Assembly (NCBI GenBank): GCA_013336525.1
Contig: JAAXTM010000012.1
Location: 1 to 64,000 of the forward strand
Length of the DNA: 64,000 bases
Direction: 5' to 3'
Source: Geobacteraceae bacterium
GTDB lineage: Bacteria > Desulfobacterota > Desulfuromonadia > Geobacterales > Pseudopelobacteraceae
In this document: positions 12,410 to 22,858 of the stretch, in pieces
Position numbering within the stretch: the stretch's first letter is position 1
Layout: every line of letters starts with the position of its first letter
Notes under the pieces: model-generated
Databases searched by the model: none
Seen by the model: the letters and a program-made list of their open reading frames with translations, nothing else
What the model was told of the DNA's origin: nothing
Position numbers and translations under genes: made by a program

Positions 12410-12805
12410 ATGGCAAGCCCATCAAAAAAGGTAGTTCGTAAGAAAAAAGAACGTAAAAATATTTCAAATGGTGTCGCTCATATACAGGCGACTTTCAATA
12501 ACACTATAATTACTATTACTGATCCGGTAGGTAATGTAGTCGCATGGTCAACTGCCGGGGCCAAGGGTTTTAAGGGTTCGCGGAAGAGTACTCCATTTGC
12601 AGCACAGATAGCTGCAGAGGATTGCGCTAAAAAGGCGCAAGAGCATGGAATGCGAACTGTTGAAGTTTATGTTAAAGGCCCTGGATCAGGTCGTGAGTCG
12701 GCTCTCCGTGCTCTTCAGGCTGCCGGTTTTAGTATCAGTTTCATTAAGGACGTTACACCGATTCCGCATAACGGATGTCGTCCACCGAAAAGAAGAAGAG
12801 TTTAA
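12410..12805 (+). CDS. rpsK: 30S ribosomal protein S11
   Basis: [18 protein letters not shown]...[10 protein letters not shown]. Confidence 0.98.
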   Translation: MASPSKKVVRKKKERKNISNGVAHIQATFNNTIITITDPVGNVVAWSTAGAKGFKGSRKSTPFAAQIAAEDCAKKAQEHGMRTVEVYVKGPGSGRESALRALQAAGFSISFIKDVTPIPHNGCRPPKRRRV

Positions 12806-12838
12806 TATTAATTGTAACAACTTTTAAGGGGGTTTTCA

Positions 12839-13465
12839 TTGGCTCGATATACAGGACCTTCATGCCGTTTGTGCAGAAGAGAAAACACAGAATTATTTTT
12901 AAAAGGCGATCGCTGCTACACTGACAAGTGCGCTATTAAACGTCGCAATTATCCTCCAGGCCAGCATGGTCAGGGGCGATCAAAAGTTTCTGCATATGGT
13001 ACTCAGCTTCGTGAAAAACAAAAGGTACGTCGTATTTATTGTATTCTTGAGAAGCAGTTCCGTAGTTACTTCAAGATGGCTGACCGGATGAAGGGTGTTA
13101 CTGGAGAAAACCTGCTTTCGCTGCTTGAAAGACGTTTCGACAACGTAGCATATCGTCTAGGTTTTGCAACTTCTCGTTCAGAATCCCGCCAGCTTGTACG
13201 ACATGGTCATTTTACTCTTAATGGCCGGAAAGCTGATATTCCATCTATACAGCTTAAAGCTGGAGATGTAATTGAATTGCGTGAGAAAAGCCGTAAAATT
13301 GTTGCTATTAATGACGCTCTGGAAGCAGTTGTACGTCGCGGAATTCCGCAGTGGTTAGAGCTAGATCGTGATTCTTTCAAAGGTTCACTTAAAGGTGTTC
13401 CTACACGTGAAGATATCACAACTCCTATCCAGGAACAGCTCATTGTTGAGCTCTATTCAAAGTAA
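12839..13465 (+). CDS. rpsD: 30S ribosomal protein S4
   Basis: [25 protein letters not shown] start. Confidence 0.98.
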   Translation: MARYTGPSCRLCRRENTELFLKGDRCYTDKCAIKRRNYPPGQHGQGRSKVSAYGTQLREKQKVRRIYCILEKQFRSYFKMADRMKGVTGENLLSLLERRFDNVAYRLGFATSRSESRQLVRHGHFTLNGRKADIPSIQLKAGDVIELREKSRKIVAINDALEAVVRRGIPQWLELDRDSFKGSLKGVPTREDITTPIQEQLIVELYSK

Positions 13466-13530
13466 TTTCTGGAAGCTGCTGATTCTAGTTTCAAACGACG
13501 ACCGGGTTTCTATTTCCGGAGGAGGTAGCA

Positions 13531-14553
13531 ATGTATAAAAACTGGCGGGACCTTATTAAGCCAAAACAACTTCAGGTTGAAAAGGATACTCTTACAGCTA
13601 CTTATGGTAAGTTTTATGCCGAACCCTTTGAGCGTGGTTTTGGCACTACCTTGGGTAATTCACTAAGACGCGTTTTGCTTTCCTCTCTTCAGGGTGCCGC
13701 AATCACGTCTCTCAGAATCAAGGGCGTTTTACACGAGTTCTCTGCGATTCAGGGTGTCACTGAGGATGTGACTGATATTATTCTTAATCTGAAGGGAGTT
13801 CGGCTAAAATTACATTCTTCTGATCAGGCTATAGTTCACTTCAAGCATAAAGGTGTTGGTATTATTACCGCCGGTGATATTATCGTCGGTCACAATGTTG
13901 AAGTAATGAATCCAGATCACTATATTGCGACATGTGGTAAAGATGCCAATCTTGAAGTCGAAATGACTGTAAAAATGGGCAAAGGTTATGTATCTGCTGA
14001 TCGTAATCGTGACGATAAGTCTCCAGTTGGCACTATTCCAATTGATTCAATTTACACACCCATTAAAAAGGTTAATTTCTCGGTTACAAATGCACGCGTC
14101 GGCCAAATGACTGACTATGATAAATTAAATCTTGAAGTATGGACTGACGGAAGTGTCAAGCCTGAAGATGCTGTGGCCTATTCAGCTAAAATATTGAAGG
14201 AACAGCTTTCCATATTCATTAATTTCGATGAAGAATTCGAGCCTCAGATTGACGAAGAATCTCAAGAAGATAAAGATAAAGTGAACGAAAATCTTTATCG
14301 TACAGTTGATGAATTGGAATTGTCTGTCAGGTCTGCTAATTGTCTTAAAAATGCTGGAATTAAGCTTATTGGTGAGTTAGTAACAAAATCCGAGTCAGAA
14401 ATGTTGAAAACTCAGAACTTTGGCCGTAAATCACTAAATGAAATCAAAGATATTCTTTCAGATATGGGTTTGACTTTTGGAATGAAAATAGATAGTTTTC
14501 CAGATCCTGAATTAATGATTAGATTACGTGGTGAGCAAAAAGAAGAAGAATAA
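13531..14553 (+). CDS. rpoA: DNA-directed RNA polymerase subunit alpha
   Basis: [28 protein letters not shown]... Confidence 0.98.
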   Translation: MYKNWRDLIKPKQLQVEKDTLTATYGKFYAEPFERGFGTTLGNSLRRVLLSSLQGAAITSLRIKGVLHEFSAIQGVTEDVTDIILNLKGVRLKLHSSDQAIVHFKHKGVGIITAGDIIVGHNVEVMNPDHYIATCGKDANLEVEMTVKMGKGYVSADRNRDDKSPVGTIPIDSIYTPIKKVNFSVTNARVGQMTDYDKLNLEVWTDGSVKPEDAVAYSAKILKEQLSIFINFDEEFEPQIDEESQEDKDKVNENLYRTVDELELSVRSANCLKNAGIKLIGELVTKSESEMLKTQNFGRKSLNEIKDILSDMGLTFGMKIDSFPDPELMIRLRGEQKEEE

Positions 14554-14591
14554 TCTTAATATTGGGTCTAGTTTAGAAAGGAATTATATAT

Positions 14592-15044
14592 ATGCGACAT
14601 GGTAAAGCGGGTAGAAGACTTGGTAGAAAGACTAGCCATCGAGTGGCGATGTTTAGAAATATGGTAACATCTCTTTTAGATCACGGTAAAATTACGACTA
14701 CTGATGCTAAAGCGAAAGAAATCCGTGTCGTTGCTGAACGGATGATTACACTTGGTAAACGTGGTGATCTCCATTCAATGCGTTTAGCTGCCTCTGTTAT
14801 TCGTGAAAAATCTGTTGTTTCTAAACTATTTTCTACTATTGCCCCTTGTTATAAAGATCGACTTGGTGGTTATACTAGAATCATCAAGCTTGGTATTCGC
14901 CAAGGTGACGCTGCACCACTCTCCTTGATTGAACTTGTTGAAAGCGAAATTAAGCCTAGTAAAGCACCGGTTAACCCGGTAAAATCCAAGCCAGCAACAG
15001 TAGCCCCAGCTGTCGCCCCTGAGGCTGTGGTTGCGGATGTCTAG
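14592..15044 (+). CDS. rplQ: 50S ribosomal protein L17
   Basis: [29 protein letters not shown]. Confidence 0.98.
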   Translation: MRHGKAGRRLGRKTSHRVAMFRNMVTSLLDHGKITTTDAKAKEIRVVAERMITLGKRGDLHSMRLAASVIREKSVVSKLFSTIAPCYKDRLGGYTRIIKLGIRQGDAAPLSLIELVESEIKPSKAPVNPVKSKPATVAPAVAPEAVVADV

Positions 15045-15061
15045 ATATTAGCAGCTTGAAT

Positions 15062-15111
15062 AATTCAAAAAGAAACGGCGTGGAGCTTTCCGCGCCGTTT
15101 CTTTTTGAATT
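15062..15111 (+). terminator. Intrinsic terminator of the ribosomal operon
   Basis: AATTCAAAAAGAAACGGCG-loop-CGCCGTTTCTTTTTGAATT hairpin directly after rplQ. Confidence 0.88.
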
Positions 15112-15271
15112 GCTTTTAGTCGCAGGTAAAAGATTTTAGATTGTTTTTTTTCGAGTTTATATGTCTGACTGCAAATGTTATTACTCTTGTAATAAAGACA
15201 GAGTAGTACCGAGTGGCCTGTACATAGCTGATGGGTAAACACATATCTAATCTTGTTAGGAGATGTATGCT

Positions 15272-16318
15272 ATGACTAATGAAAACATTCGTTTAACCCA
15301 GACGGTCAAAGGCGCAGGTTGTGCTGCCAAGCTTGCACCTGGTGAACTTGCTCGTGCTCTGTGTGGGCTTGACCTACCGGTAGACCAGAATCTTCTTGTC
15401 GGTCTTGAACAGGCTGATGACGCAGGAGTTTATAGGGTCTCGGATGATATTGCTTTGGTCCAGACGATAGATTTCTTTCCGCCGATGGTTGATGATCCAT
15501 ACAGTTTTGGGCAAATTGCCGCAGCCAACGCTCTCAGCGATGTATATGCCATGGGAGGTACCCCTAAGACTGCTATGAATATAGTTGCATTCCCCTCAAA
15601 AACAATGGATATCTCGGTTCTGCGAACCATTATTGACGGCGGGCTAAGTAAGATGCGTGAGGCCGGTGTTGTTCTTGTCGGTGGGCATACTGTTGAGGAT
15701 AGCGAACTGAAGTATGGGCTTTCTGTGACCGGCTATATTCATCCAAATCGCATTCTAACCAAAAAGAACCTGCAAACAGGTGATTGTTTGATTATCACGA
15801 AACCTCTGGGTACCGGCATTGTCTCAACTGCTATTAAAGCCGGGATGGCCGACCAATCATTGATTGACAAAGTTACGTTGGCAATGGCGACATTGAACCG
15901 TGAAGCGGCCTTAGTCATGGAGACATTTTCAGTCCACGCATGTACGGATATCACAGGTTTTGGATTTCTGGGACATCTAGCTGAAATGGTTGTGGACTCT
16001 GGACACGGTGTGCGGATCATGTCTGAGCTTGTTCCTATGTATTCTGAAGCGCTGGAGTGGGCAGACATGGGTTTAATTCCGGCTGGTACCTATAACAATA
16101 GAAGTTTCAGAGGGTCTTTTGTTGATTTTGACTCCAAGGTGCCACAGAGAGTTCAGGATCTTCTCTTTGACCCACAGACATCCGGTGGGCTACTGATTGC
16201 CGTTCCTGCCAATGAAGCAGTAAAACTTGTTGATGCCCTTAAGGCGAAAGGTATCGAGGTAGCTGCGATTGTTGGTGAAGTTGTTGCTGAACCGGTTGAT
16301 AGGATTGTCGTAGAATAA
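15272..16318 (+). CDS. selD: Selenide, water dikinase (selenophosphate synthase)
   Basis: IRLTQTVKGAGCAAKLAPGEL; LTDPQTSGGLL-type C-terminal motif. Confidence 0.95.
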   Translation: MTNENIRLTQTVKGAGCAAKLAPGELARALCGLDLPVDQNLLVGLEQADDAGVYRVSDDIALVQTIDFFPPMVDDPYSFGQIAAANALSDVYAMGGTPKTAMNIVAFPSKTMDISVLRTIIDGGLSKMREAGVVLVGGHTVEDSELKYGLSVTGYIHPNRILTKKNLQTGDCLIITKPLGTGIVSTAIKAGMADQSLIDKVTLAMATLNREAALVMETFSVHACTDITGFGFLGHLAEMVVDSGHGVRIMSELVPMYSEALEWADMGLIPAGTYNNRSFRGSFVDFDSKVPQRVQDLLFDPQTSGGLLIAVPANEAVKLVDALKAKGIEVAAIVGEVVAEPVDRIVVE

Positions 16319-16337
16319 ACAATACTTGGAGGTCTGC

Positions 16338-16952
16338 ATGATTAACGATCTGGATTGTCGTGGCATGAACTGCCCTGAACCGGTGTTGCACGTCAGGAAT
16401 GTTATTGTAAAGGAATCTCCGTCTGTTTTGTCCGTCCTTGTCGATAATGAGGCTGCTTGTCAAAATGTGATCCGTTTTTTTGAACACCAGAACTTCCAGG
16501 TAACTACTGAAAAAATTGGATCTGAGTTCAGGATTATCGGAACCAGGGCCGATATTGTCGACACTCCCAAAGTTTCATCTACGGCAACGGCTGTGAAAGA
16601 ACCGCGTGTTGGAATTAAGAAAGTTATGGTCATGGTTACTAGTGATTGTATGGGGCATGGTGATGATGGGCTGGGGGATATGCTCATGTTTAACTTTTTG
16701 AAAACCTTGAAAGAGATGCGGCCGGAGCTATGGCGCCTTGTTTTTGTTAATAAGGGTGTAAGCTTTACAGCTGAAGGTTCTGAAGCGGTGCCTGTTTTGC
16801 AAGAACTTGCCGCGGAAGGGGTTCAGATATTTGCGTGTGGCGCCTGCCTGGCCTACTTCCATATTCTGGATAAAATACAGGTTGGTGAGATAACAAATAT
16901 GTTGGATATTATTACTGGAATGAAGCTAGCCGACAGCGTGATCACAATCTGA
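16338..16952 (+). CDS. yedF: Sulfurtransferase-like selenium metabolism protein YedF (TusA-like + DsrE-like)
   Basis: DCRGMNCPEPVLHVRNVI N-terminal TusA-like domain; sits between selD and selU. Confidence 0.88.
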   Translation: MINDLDCRGMNCPEPVLHVRNVIVKESPSVLSVLVDNEAACQNVIRFFEHQNFQVTTEKIGSEFRIIGTRADIVDTPKVSSTATAVKEPRVGIKKVMVMVTSDCMGHGDDGLGDMLMFNFLKTLKEMRPELWRLVFVNKGVSFTAEGSEAVPVLQELAAEGVQIFACGACLAYFHILDKIQVGEITNMLDIITGMKLADSVITI

Positions 16953-17007
16953 AATATTCACCTTTGAGAATTAAATTACAATTAATCCGTGGGATTACCT
17001 GACTCCA

Positions 17008-18075
17008 ATGCCCGAGAAGATAAAGTTTACAGCCCGACTGATTGATACTCACTGTCTTATAGACGTAAGGACTCCACTTGAGTTCGAGGAAGATCACATC
17101 CCAGGAGCACATAATGTTCCTCTGTTGTATAATGAAGAGCGGGCGGAAGTTGGTACAATATATAAGCAGCTAGGGCCGAATGAAGCGAGGAGGAGAGGGC
17201 TGGAGTTGTCTTGCTCTCGCTTTTACAGCATGGTTGACCAAATTACTTCCTTGTCAGCCGGTCGGCCAATTGTCGTATATTGCTGGCGAGGTGGTCTTCG
17301 TAGTCTCTCTGTGGTCACACTGGTCGAGATGTGTGGAACGCCGGCCTGTCAGCTTGTAGGTGGTTATAAAGCCTTTCGTAACCATGTGATCGAGTATTTT
17401 GAAATGAGTGAATTCCATTCTCCTCTCATTGTCATGCACGGGATGACCGGCACCGGCAAGACGGAGTTTATCAACGGCTTGGATCCCTTAAAATGGTCAA
17501 CCATCGACCTTGAAGGTGTTGCATGCCATAGGGGGTCTGCCTTTGGTGCCCTTGGTCTGGAGCAGAATTTCACACAGAAGAGCTTTGAGTCAGTACTTTG
17601 GAACGACTTCAGGCAACTGCGGGCAGACAGACCTATCGTGCTGGAGGGAGAGAGTCAACGTATTGGTAAATACGCTCTGCCTGGGCGACTGTATCAAAAA
17701 ATGGCTGAAAGCCGCAAGGTCTGGTGCCATGCATCTATCGAAACTCGTATAAAAAGACTTGCTGCTGAGTATGCTCGCCCCGAATACCGTGAAGAGATGT
17801 TAAATGCTCTTGAACGAATCAGGAAAAAATTGGGCGGTACCAGATATGCTGAGCTGAAACAAATGCTCGAAGGGTGGGACGTTGAGGGCATAGCCCGAGG
17901 CCTTATAGAATGGTACTACGACAGGATGTACTACAAAAACCGTCCATGGACACCTGATCTCGATTTGGATCTGGAGAACTTCAGTCGCGCTGAAGCTGAG
18001 CTGGATAAATATTTATGCACAACAGACCCGACTGCTTCTTTGCAAGTAGAGAAGCCCATTGTGCGAGAAAGTTAA
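17008..18075 (+). CDS. mnmH: tRNA 2-selenouridine synthase
   Basis: Rhodanese domain (YCWRGGLRS) followed by P-loop GMTGTGKTEF. Confidence 0.93.
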   Translation: MPEKIKFTARLIDTHCLIDVRTPLEFEEDHIPGAHNVPLLYNEERAEVGTIYKQLGPNEARRRGLELSCSRFYSMVDQITSLSAGRPIVVYCWRGGLRSLSVVTLVEMCGTPACQLVGGYKAFRNHVIEYFEMSEFHSPLIVMHGMTGTGKTEFINGLDPLKWSTIDLEGVACHRGSAFGALGLEQNFTQKSFESVLWNDFRQLRADRPIVLEGESQRIGKYALPGRLYQKMAESRKVWCHASIETRIKRLAAEYARPEYREEMLNALERIRKKLGGTRYAELKQMLEGWDVEGIARGLIEWYYDRMYYKNRPWTPDLDLDLENFSRAEAELDKYLCTTDPTASLQVEKPIVRES

Positions 18076-18830
18076 CTGTGATCTGCTGTAGACTCCAGAC
18101 CTATTAAATCTTTATCGTCCAACACAGGCTCATTCTGAAGACGCTTGTAATGATAATTCTGACCATGAAGGACAGCAATAGGGTTGTGGCCCGTAACCCT
18201 GTCTTTTACTACAAGTGTGGTGACCGGGGCTTTGGAATGCATAGAAAAAAGCATGTCATGACCAACGCACAAGCCTAATATAATATTCATATCCGTCTTC
18301 TGCTTGTTAAATATTTTGGCCTGGGCAATGGGATTGCATATGGGCTCATGAGTTCCTGGGTTGATTTTGCAGAACTCACCAAAACCCATTTTTGACTTGT
18401 CAATACTCCCGGCCTTGCAGGTAACTATACTAAGCTCAAAGCCCTGTTTCTCAAGGATCAAAGAGAGTTGCTTTGTTTCCATAAGGAGCGAGATGCATGA
18501 GGCGATCCCGATTTTCTTATATCCCATTATTTTAGCAAAGGCGATAGTGCTTTCAACCCTTGTCCAGCGCGGAGCTTTAGCTTTACCGTTCTCATCACGG
18601 TAGTAGCATAAACCCTCAGTCTTCGTGGCTGCCCTGGAAATTTGTGCAACTTGTGAATCTCCGGAATACTCAGCAAAAGATTTATCAATTATTTCGCTGT
18701 AGACTTTTGCAGGACAATCTGGTGGTTGTGGAACCTGTTTACCGGTAAGACTCCAGCAGTTGGTGGCATCATTAACCTTCCACATGCTGCTGCAATTGTC
18801 ACAATTGATGGCAACTTTTTCACTCGGCAT
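18072..18830 (-). CDS. DUF1847-family putative metal-binding protein
   Basis: Cys-rich N-terminus CDNCSS and repeated conserved Cys; recognised family resemblance. Confidence 0.7.
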   Translation of the reverse strand: MPSEKVAINCDNCSSMWKVNDATNCWSLTGKQVPQPPDCPAKVYSEIIDKSFAEYSGDSQVAQISRAATKTEGLCYYRDENGKAKAPRWTRVESTIAFAKIMGYKKIGIASCISLLMETKQLSLILEKQGFELSIVTCKAGSIDKSKMGFGEFCKINPGTHEPICNPIAQAKIFNKQKTDMNIILGLCVGHDMLFSMHSKAPVTTLVVKDRVTGHNPIAVLHGQNYHYKRLQNEPVLDDKDLIGLESTADHS

Positions 18831-19128
18831 TTATCGCCCCCCCTTAATCTGTCATTAGAAACTGGAAGTCATCATTCACAGGTAGTTTGTTGCCTGGTCG
18901 ACTTTGTAAAGCGGCAACAAGAATTTTCCAAACAAGACCAGAATAATTCATGTTTCTACTTGGAAGGCTACCCGTATTAGTGCTTATTGTCAATTAGGTA
19001 TTCCCATATATAAACTGGTCACCTTGTTAACAACCCGGAATTGCTTGGAAGCTTGACTTGCAAGTTTTTAATCTGCTACAAAGAACGGTATTATTTCTGT
19101 GTATCATTAAGTAAAAGGATGAACGACG

Positions 19129-19335
19129 ATGCCGCATATCATAATTGATGAAACTCGCTGCAAGGGGTGCGGGCTCTGCACCATTGCCTGCCCGAGGAAA
19201 TTAGTCAGCTTGAGTGAAGCTTCGAATAGTCTTGGTTACACCATGGCAGTATTTTCCGGGCCCGAACAATGCACCGGCTGCGCTTTGTGTGCGGAGATGT
19301 GCCCTGATGTCGCCATCACAGTTTTTAAGGAGTGA
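19129..19335 (+). CDS. 2-oxoacid:ferredoxin oxidoreductase delta (2x[4Fe-4S] ferredoxin)
   Basis: Two CxxCxxCxxxCP clusters: CKGCGLCTIACP, CTGCALCAEMCP. Confidence 0.92.
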   Translation: MPHIIIDETRCKGCGLCTIACPRKLVSLSEASNSLGYTMAVFSGPEQCTGCALCAEMCPDVAITVFKE

Positions 19336-20438
19336 CGGTCATGCAAACTACTGCAGCTGAAAAAATATTTGTCAAAGGGAATGAAGCGGTAGCGATGGCG
19401 GCTATTGAGGCAGGTTGCCGCTGTTATTTTGGTTATCCAATTACTCCACAGAGTGATATTCCTGAATACTTGTCACGAGAACTTCCCGGCCGTGGAGGTG
19501 AATTCATTCAGGCCGAGAGTGAGATCGGTGCCATAAACATGCTGCTTGGGGCCTCGGCCGCCGGAACGCGTGCCATGACCTCATCCTCAGGCCCCGGCAT
19601 ATCCCTCAAGCAGGAGGGGATTTCCTACATGGCCGGTTCGGAACTTCCAGGCGTTATCGTTGATATTATGCGCGCCGGACCTGGTTTGGGCGGTATCGAT
19701 GCTTCACAGGCCGATTATTGGCAGGCAACGAGAGGTGGCGGACATGGCGGTTACAGGATTATTGTACTGGCTCCGGCTTCGGTTCAGGAAATGTATGACC
19801 TGACAATGCTGGCTTTTGACCTGTCCGATATCTATCGTATGCCGGCCATGGTTCTGGCCGATTCTGTGGTTGGCCAGATGAAGGAATCGGTGACCCCCAA
19901 CCCCCGTCCGCAGGTCGCTCTTCCAGCGAAGGAATGGGTTGTACGCGGCCGGTCTGAAGGTGAACCTCAAAACGTGGTCAAATCCCTTTACCTGGGTGAT
20001 GGCGAGATGGAGGCCTTTCACTGGAAGATGCAGGCCCGCTATCAGGAATTGGCCGATAATGAGTGCCGCTGGGAAGAAGCCCAGACGTCCGATGCCGAAC
20101 TGATCGTTACGGCCTTCGGCTCTACTGCCAGAATCGCCAAGACCGCTGTTGCCATGGCCCGTGAAGCCGGTATGAAGGTCGGGCTGATGCGCCCGATTAC
20201 CCTGTTTCCATTCCCCAGAAAAACGTTCGCATCATTATCTGAACGTTGCAAGCTGTTTCTGGATATCGAACTTTCAACAGGGCAGATGATAGATGACGTT
20301 CGTCTTTCCGTGGCACGCGATGCCGACGTAGCTTTCTATGGCCGTCCCCCCGGTGCAGGGTCATTGCCGACGCCGGAAGAATTATTCGAACAGATCAAGA
20401 AAAACTACCGGGTCCGTCCTGAACAATCGAGGATATAA
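19332..20438 (+). CDS. 2-oxoacid (likely 2-oxoglutarate):ferredoxin oxidoreductase alpha
   Basis: KGNEAVAMAAIEAGCRCYFGYPITPQSDIPEYLS; operon with beta/gamma/delta. Confidence 0.92.
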   Translation: MTVMQTTAAEKIFVKGNEAVAMAAIEAGCRCYFGYPITPQSDIPEYLSRELPGRGGEFIQAESEIGAINMLLGASAAGTRAMTSSSGPGISLKQEGISYMAGSELPGVIVDIMRAGPGLGGIDASQADYWQATRGGGHGGYRIIVLAPASVQEMYDLTMLAFDLSDIYRMPAMVLADSVVGQMKESVTPNPRPQVALPAKEWVVRGRSEGEPQNVVKSLYLGDGEMEAFHWKMQARYQELADNECRWEEAQTSDAELIVTAFGSTARIAKTAVAMAREAGMKVGLMRPITLFPFPRKTFASLSERCKLFLDIELSTGQMIDDVRLSVARDADVAFYGRPPGAGSLPTPEELFEQIKKNYRVRPEQSRI

Positions 20439-20441
20439 ACC

Positions 20442-21185
20442 ATGAAACAGGTGTTCACCAGGCCGGAAAGCCTGAAAAATGTTGCAACCCACTTTTGTCC
20501 CGGCTGCCATCACGGTTCGGTCCACCGTCTGGTTGCCGAGGCGCTGGACGAGTTCGGAATACGGAGCCAGACGATCGGTGTCGCTTCTGTCGGTTGTTCG
20601 GTTTTTCTGTACGGATATTTTGACATTGACGTTATTGAAGCACCTCATGGTCGCGCTCCTGCCGTTGCTACCGGAGCCAAGCGTGCCCGTCCCGACCGGA
20701 TCGTTTTTACCTACCAGGGGGATGGTGACCTGGCGGCAATCGGCATGTCAGAAATTATCCATTCCGCAAATCGCGGCGAGGATATCACCGTTATCTTCGT
20801 CAACAACACAACATACGGTATGACCGGCGGCCAGATGGCGCCTACAACCCTGCCGGGGCAGAAAACATCTACATCTCCCTATGGCAGAGATGTCTCGAAA
20901 GACGGAGCACCATTCAAAATGGCGGAGTTGCTTTCCAATCTTGATGGTGTGGCTTTTTCAGCCCGCGTAGCTCTCAACAGCCCAAGGAATGTTCTCAATG
21001 CCAAGAAGATGATCAAAACCGCCTTCCGTTACCAGGTCGAGAAAAAGGGGTTTTCTTTTATTGAGGCGCTGGCCTCCTGTCCGACTAACTGGGGGATGAA
21101 TCCACTTGACGCCAACCAGCGGGTGAGCGATGAAATGATTCCCTACTTCCCGCTCGGTGTGTACAAGAATACTGCACAACTATGA
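20442..21185 (+). CDS. 2-oxoacid:ferredoxin oxidoreductase beta (TPP-binding)
   Basis: [25 protein letters not shown]...[16 protein letters not shown]. Confidence 0.93.
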   Translation: MKQVFTRPESLKNVATHFCPGCHHGSVHRLVAEALDEFGIRSQTIGVASVGCSVFLYGYFDIDVIEAPHGRAPAVATGAKRARPDRIVFTYQGDGDLAAIGMSEIIHSANRGEDITVIFVNNTTYGMTGGQMAPTTLPGQKTSTSPYGRDVSKDGAPFKMAELLSNLDGVAFSARVALNSPRNVLNAKKMIKTAFRYQVEKKGFSFIEALASCPTNWGMNPLDANQRVSDEMIPYFPLGVYKNTAQL

Positions 21186-21273
21186 TTAGTAAGTCAGAAG
21201 TTTTTTTCTGCTTTTTCGCAGGGAATAACTTTGTTAACGCACTTATCCTGTTTATCAGGGCTTGGAGATAATC

Positions 21274-21816
21274 ATGCGCTACGATGTTTTTTTTGCCGGT
21301 TACGGCGGGCAGGGTGTACTGCTGGCTGGTAACCTGCTTTCATACGCTGCCATTCACGAAGGTAAAAACGTGTCATTTTTTCCTGCCTACGGTGTTGAAA
21401 AGCGTGGCGGTGCAGCCATGTGCACGGTCGTCTTCGCCGACGGTGATACCGGTTCCCCGGTGGTCGGAAATCCGTCAGTTTCGGTTCTGCTCAATCAGCT
21501 CTCTTTCGACAAGTATTCCGTAAAAGTTAAACAGGGTGGGGTCTGTATCGTTAACTCCAGTTTGGTGGAAACAGATGGAGTCGAGTTGCCTGGGGTTGAG
21601 GTAGTCTTGGTTCCAATGAACCAGATCGCCCTTGATATGGGGGATGTGCGCATGGTCAATATGGTGGCTTGCGGGGCGTATATGGAAAAGTCCGGGGCGT
21701 TGAAGAGCGCATCGCTGGAAGCGGCGCTGAAAAAGGCGCTACCGGAACGCAACCACAAGTTGATACCAGCGAACGTAAAAGCGATGGAAGCTGGCGCTCG
21801 TGCTGTACGGGGTTAA
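21274..21816 (+). CDS. 2-oxoacid:ferredoxin oxidoreductase gamma
   Basis: MRYDVFFAGYGGQGVLLAGNLLSYAA. Confidence 0.93.
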   Translation: MRYDVFFAGYGGQGVLLAGNLLSYAAIHEGKNVSFFPAYGVEKRGGAAMCTVVFADGDTGSPVVGNPSVSVLLNQLSFDKYSVKVKQGGVCIVNSSLVETDGVELPGVEVVLVPMNQIALDMGDVRMVNMVACGAYMEKSGALKSASLEAALKKALPERNHKLIPANVKAMEAGARAVRG

Positions 21817-21822
21817 AAAGTG

Positions 21823-21851
21823 TTGACGTGCTCGGCCCGATTTGTTACAAA
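21823..21851 (+). promoter_or_regulatory. Putative sigma70 promoter of tRNA-Gln
   Basis: TTGACG - 17 nt - TACAAA, about 17 nt before the tRNA 5' end. Confidence 0.55.
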
Positions 21852-21867
21852 AGGTGCTCTTCAATTT

Positions 21868-21942
21868 AGGGGTATAGCCAAACGGTAAGGCAACGGCCTC
21901 TGACGCCGTCATCTCTTGGTTCGAATCCAGGTACCCCTGCCA
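21868..21942 (+). tRNA. tRNA-Gln, anticodon CUG, CCA encoded
   Basis: Cloverleaf: AGGGGTA/TACCCCT acceptor, GCC..GGC D arm, ACGGC-CTCTGAC-GCCGT anticodon arm, CTTGG-TTCGAAT-CCAGG T arm, GCCA 3' end. Confidence 0.95.
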
Positions 21943-21943
21943 A
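21898..21943 (+). repeat. attL (46-bp core within tRNA-Gln 3' half)
   Basis: Identical to 58278-58323: CTCTGACGCCGTCATCTCTTGGTTCGAATCCAGGTACCCCTGCCAA. Confidence 0.95.
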
Positions 21944-21948
21944 TATAC

Positions 21949-21985
21949 AAGCGGGTTCACAGAGTTTTCGTGACCCGCTTTTTAT
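21949..21985 (+). terminator. Phage-supplied terminator downstream of the tRNA-Gln gene
   Basis: AAGCGGGTTCAC-loop-GTGACCCGCTTTTTAT. Confidence 0.7.
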
Positions 21986-22010
21986 ATGATTATTCGGGAT
22001 TATTCGGGGG

Positions 22011-22238
22011 TTATTTAGGGACGCACCCTTCCGCCCTCTCCAGCAACTTCACCAGCGCGGCGTTGGTCAGCAGATACCCGTCAAAGTTTGCCGAGTCGCC
22101 TTTCAACATCTTCTGCACTTGGGAGGGGGGCAGCAGGATCGTGTCCGGTTTCACTGGCCAGCAGCCGGTCAACGCGTTCACTGACAGCAGGAGTATTGCC
22201 ATTGACAATATCCTGCCTGCCTTTTTGTAGGTTTTCAT
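22011..22238 (-). CDS. Putative phage outer-membrane spanin lipoprotein (Rz1-like)
   Basis: Lipobox-like LSVNALTGC; start lies inside the upstream membrane ORF in a different frame. Confidence 0.5.
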   Translation of the reverse strand: MKTYKKAGRILSMAILLLSVNALTGCWPVKPDTILLPPSQVQKMLKGDSANFDGYLLTNAALVKLLERAEGCVPK

Positions 22239-22314
22239 ACGTCCGGTCCCTCCTGAGATACCACTGCAGCAGGGCGACGATGATGACCACCACCCCTGCG
22301 GCGATGGATTCCAT
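22081..22314 (-). CDS. Putative inner-membrane spanin (Rz-like)
   Basis: MESIAAGVVVIIVALLQWYLRRDRTYENLQKG...: N-terminal TM then soluble region; overlaps the lipoprotein gene. Confidence 0.45.
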   Translation of the reverse strand: MESIAAGVVVIIVALLQWYLRRDRTYENLQKGRQDIVNGNTPAVSERVDRLLASETGHDPAAPLPSAEDVERRLGKL

Positions 22315-22517
22315 TACAGCACCTTGGTTGCGGTGTAGCCGATGCCGGTGGTTGTCTGGTCTTTTGAGAGGAAGCCGATGACGACCGGGACGAGGCCCAT
22401 CGCCCATGCTTTCCAGTCCCACGGATTGCCGCTTTGAATCATGGTTACGCTGTACGTTACGATCCCGCCCAATAGTCCTGCGAGTGATGTTTTCCAGTTG
22501 GCTGCAATTGTTTCCAT
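22314..22517 (-). CDS. Small phage membrane protein, candidate holin
   Basis: 67 aa with two hydrophobic segments in the lysis cluster. Confidence 0.4.
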   Translation of the reverse strand: METIAANWKTSLAGLLGGIVTYSVTMIQSGNPWDWKAWAMGLVPVVIGFLSKDQTTTGIGYTATKVL

Positions 22518-22534
22518 TTTATTCTCCTTTTAAT

Positions 22535-22705
22535 TTATTCTCCTGCTCCGTAATGATCCTCGTAACAGGTGATGCACACCCGCTCACGAATGATCATTCC
22601 GGCCTCTTTTCTTCTGATGCAGAGCGTCATGCTTTGCGGCGTAAATTCCTTGTTACAAACCTTGCAATGGCGGCCCGAGACGTTGTGTACTTGAGGGGCG
22701 CTCAT
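22535..22705 (-). CDS. Small Cys-rich (zinc-ribbon-like) phage protein
   Basis: Absent from ORF track: MSAPQVHNVSGRHCKVCNKEFTPQSMTLCIRRKEAGMIIRERVCITCYEDHYGAGE* (CxxC...CxxC). Confidence 0.6.
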   Translation of the reverse strand: MSAPQVHNVSGRHCKVCNKEFTPQSMTLCIRRKEAGMIIRERVCITCYEDHYGAGE

Positions 22706-22858
22706 TTGGTACAGCCGCTGCAGACTGTGCAGCCCTCGCAGTCAAAGTCTATCGCCACATACATCCGTTCGCGTTCACAGTATTTTCCGGCCATTGTTGT
22801 GCCTCCTGATTGTAACCAGTACAGTATATTTTCGCGTTGCAGCCATGCTGACAGCTCT

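Noticed and set aside
14592-15044. Unusually many TTG/GTG starts among ribosomal genes (rpsC, rpsE, rpsM, rpsD, rplR, rpsN)
   Set aside because: Consistent with good Shine-Dalgarno sequences and known alternate start usage; not followed up.
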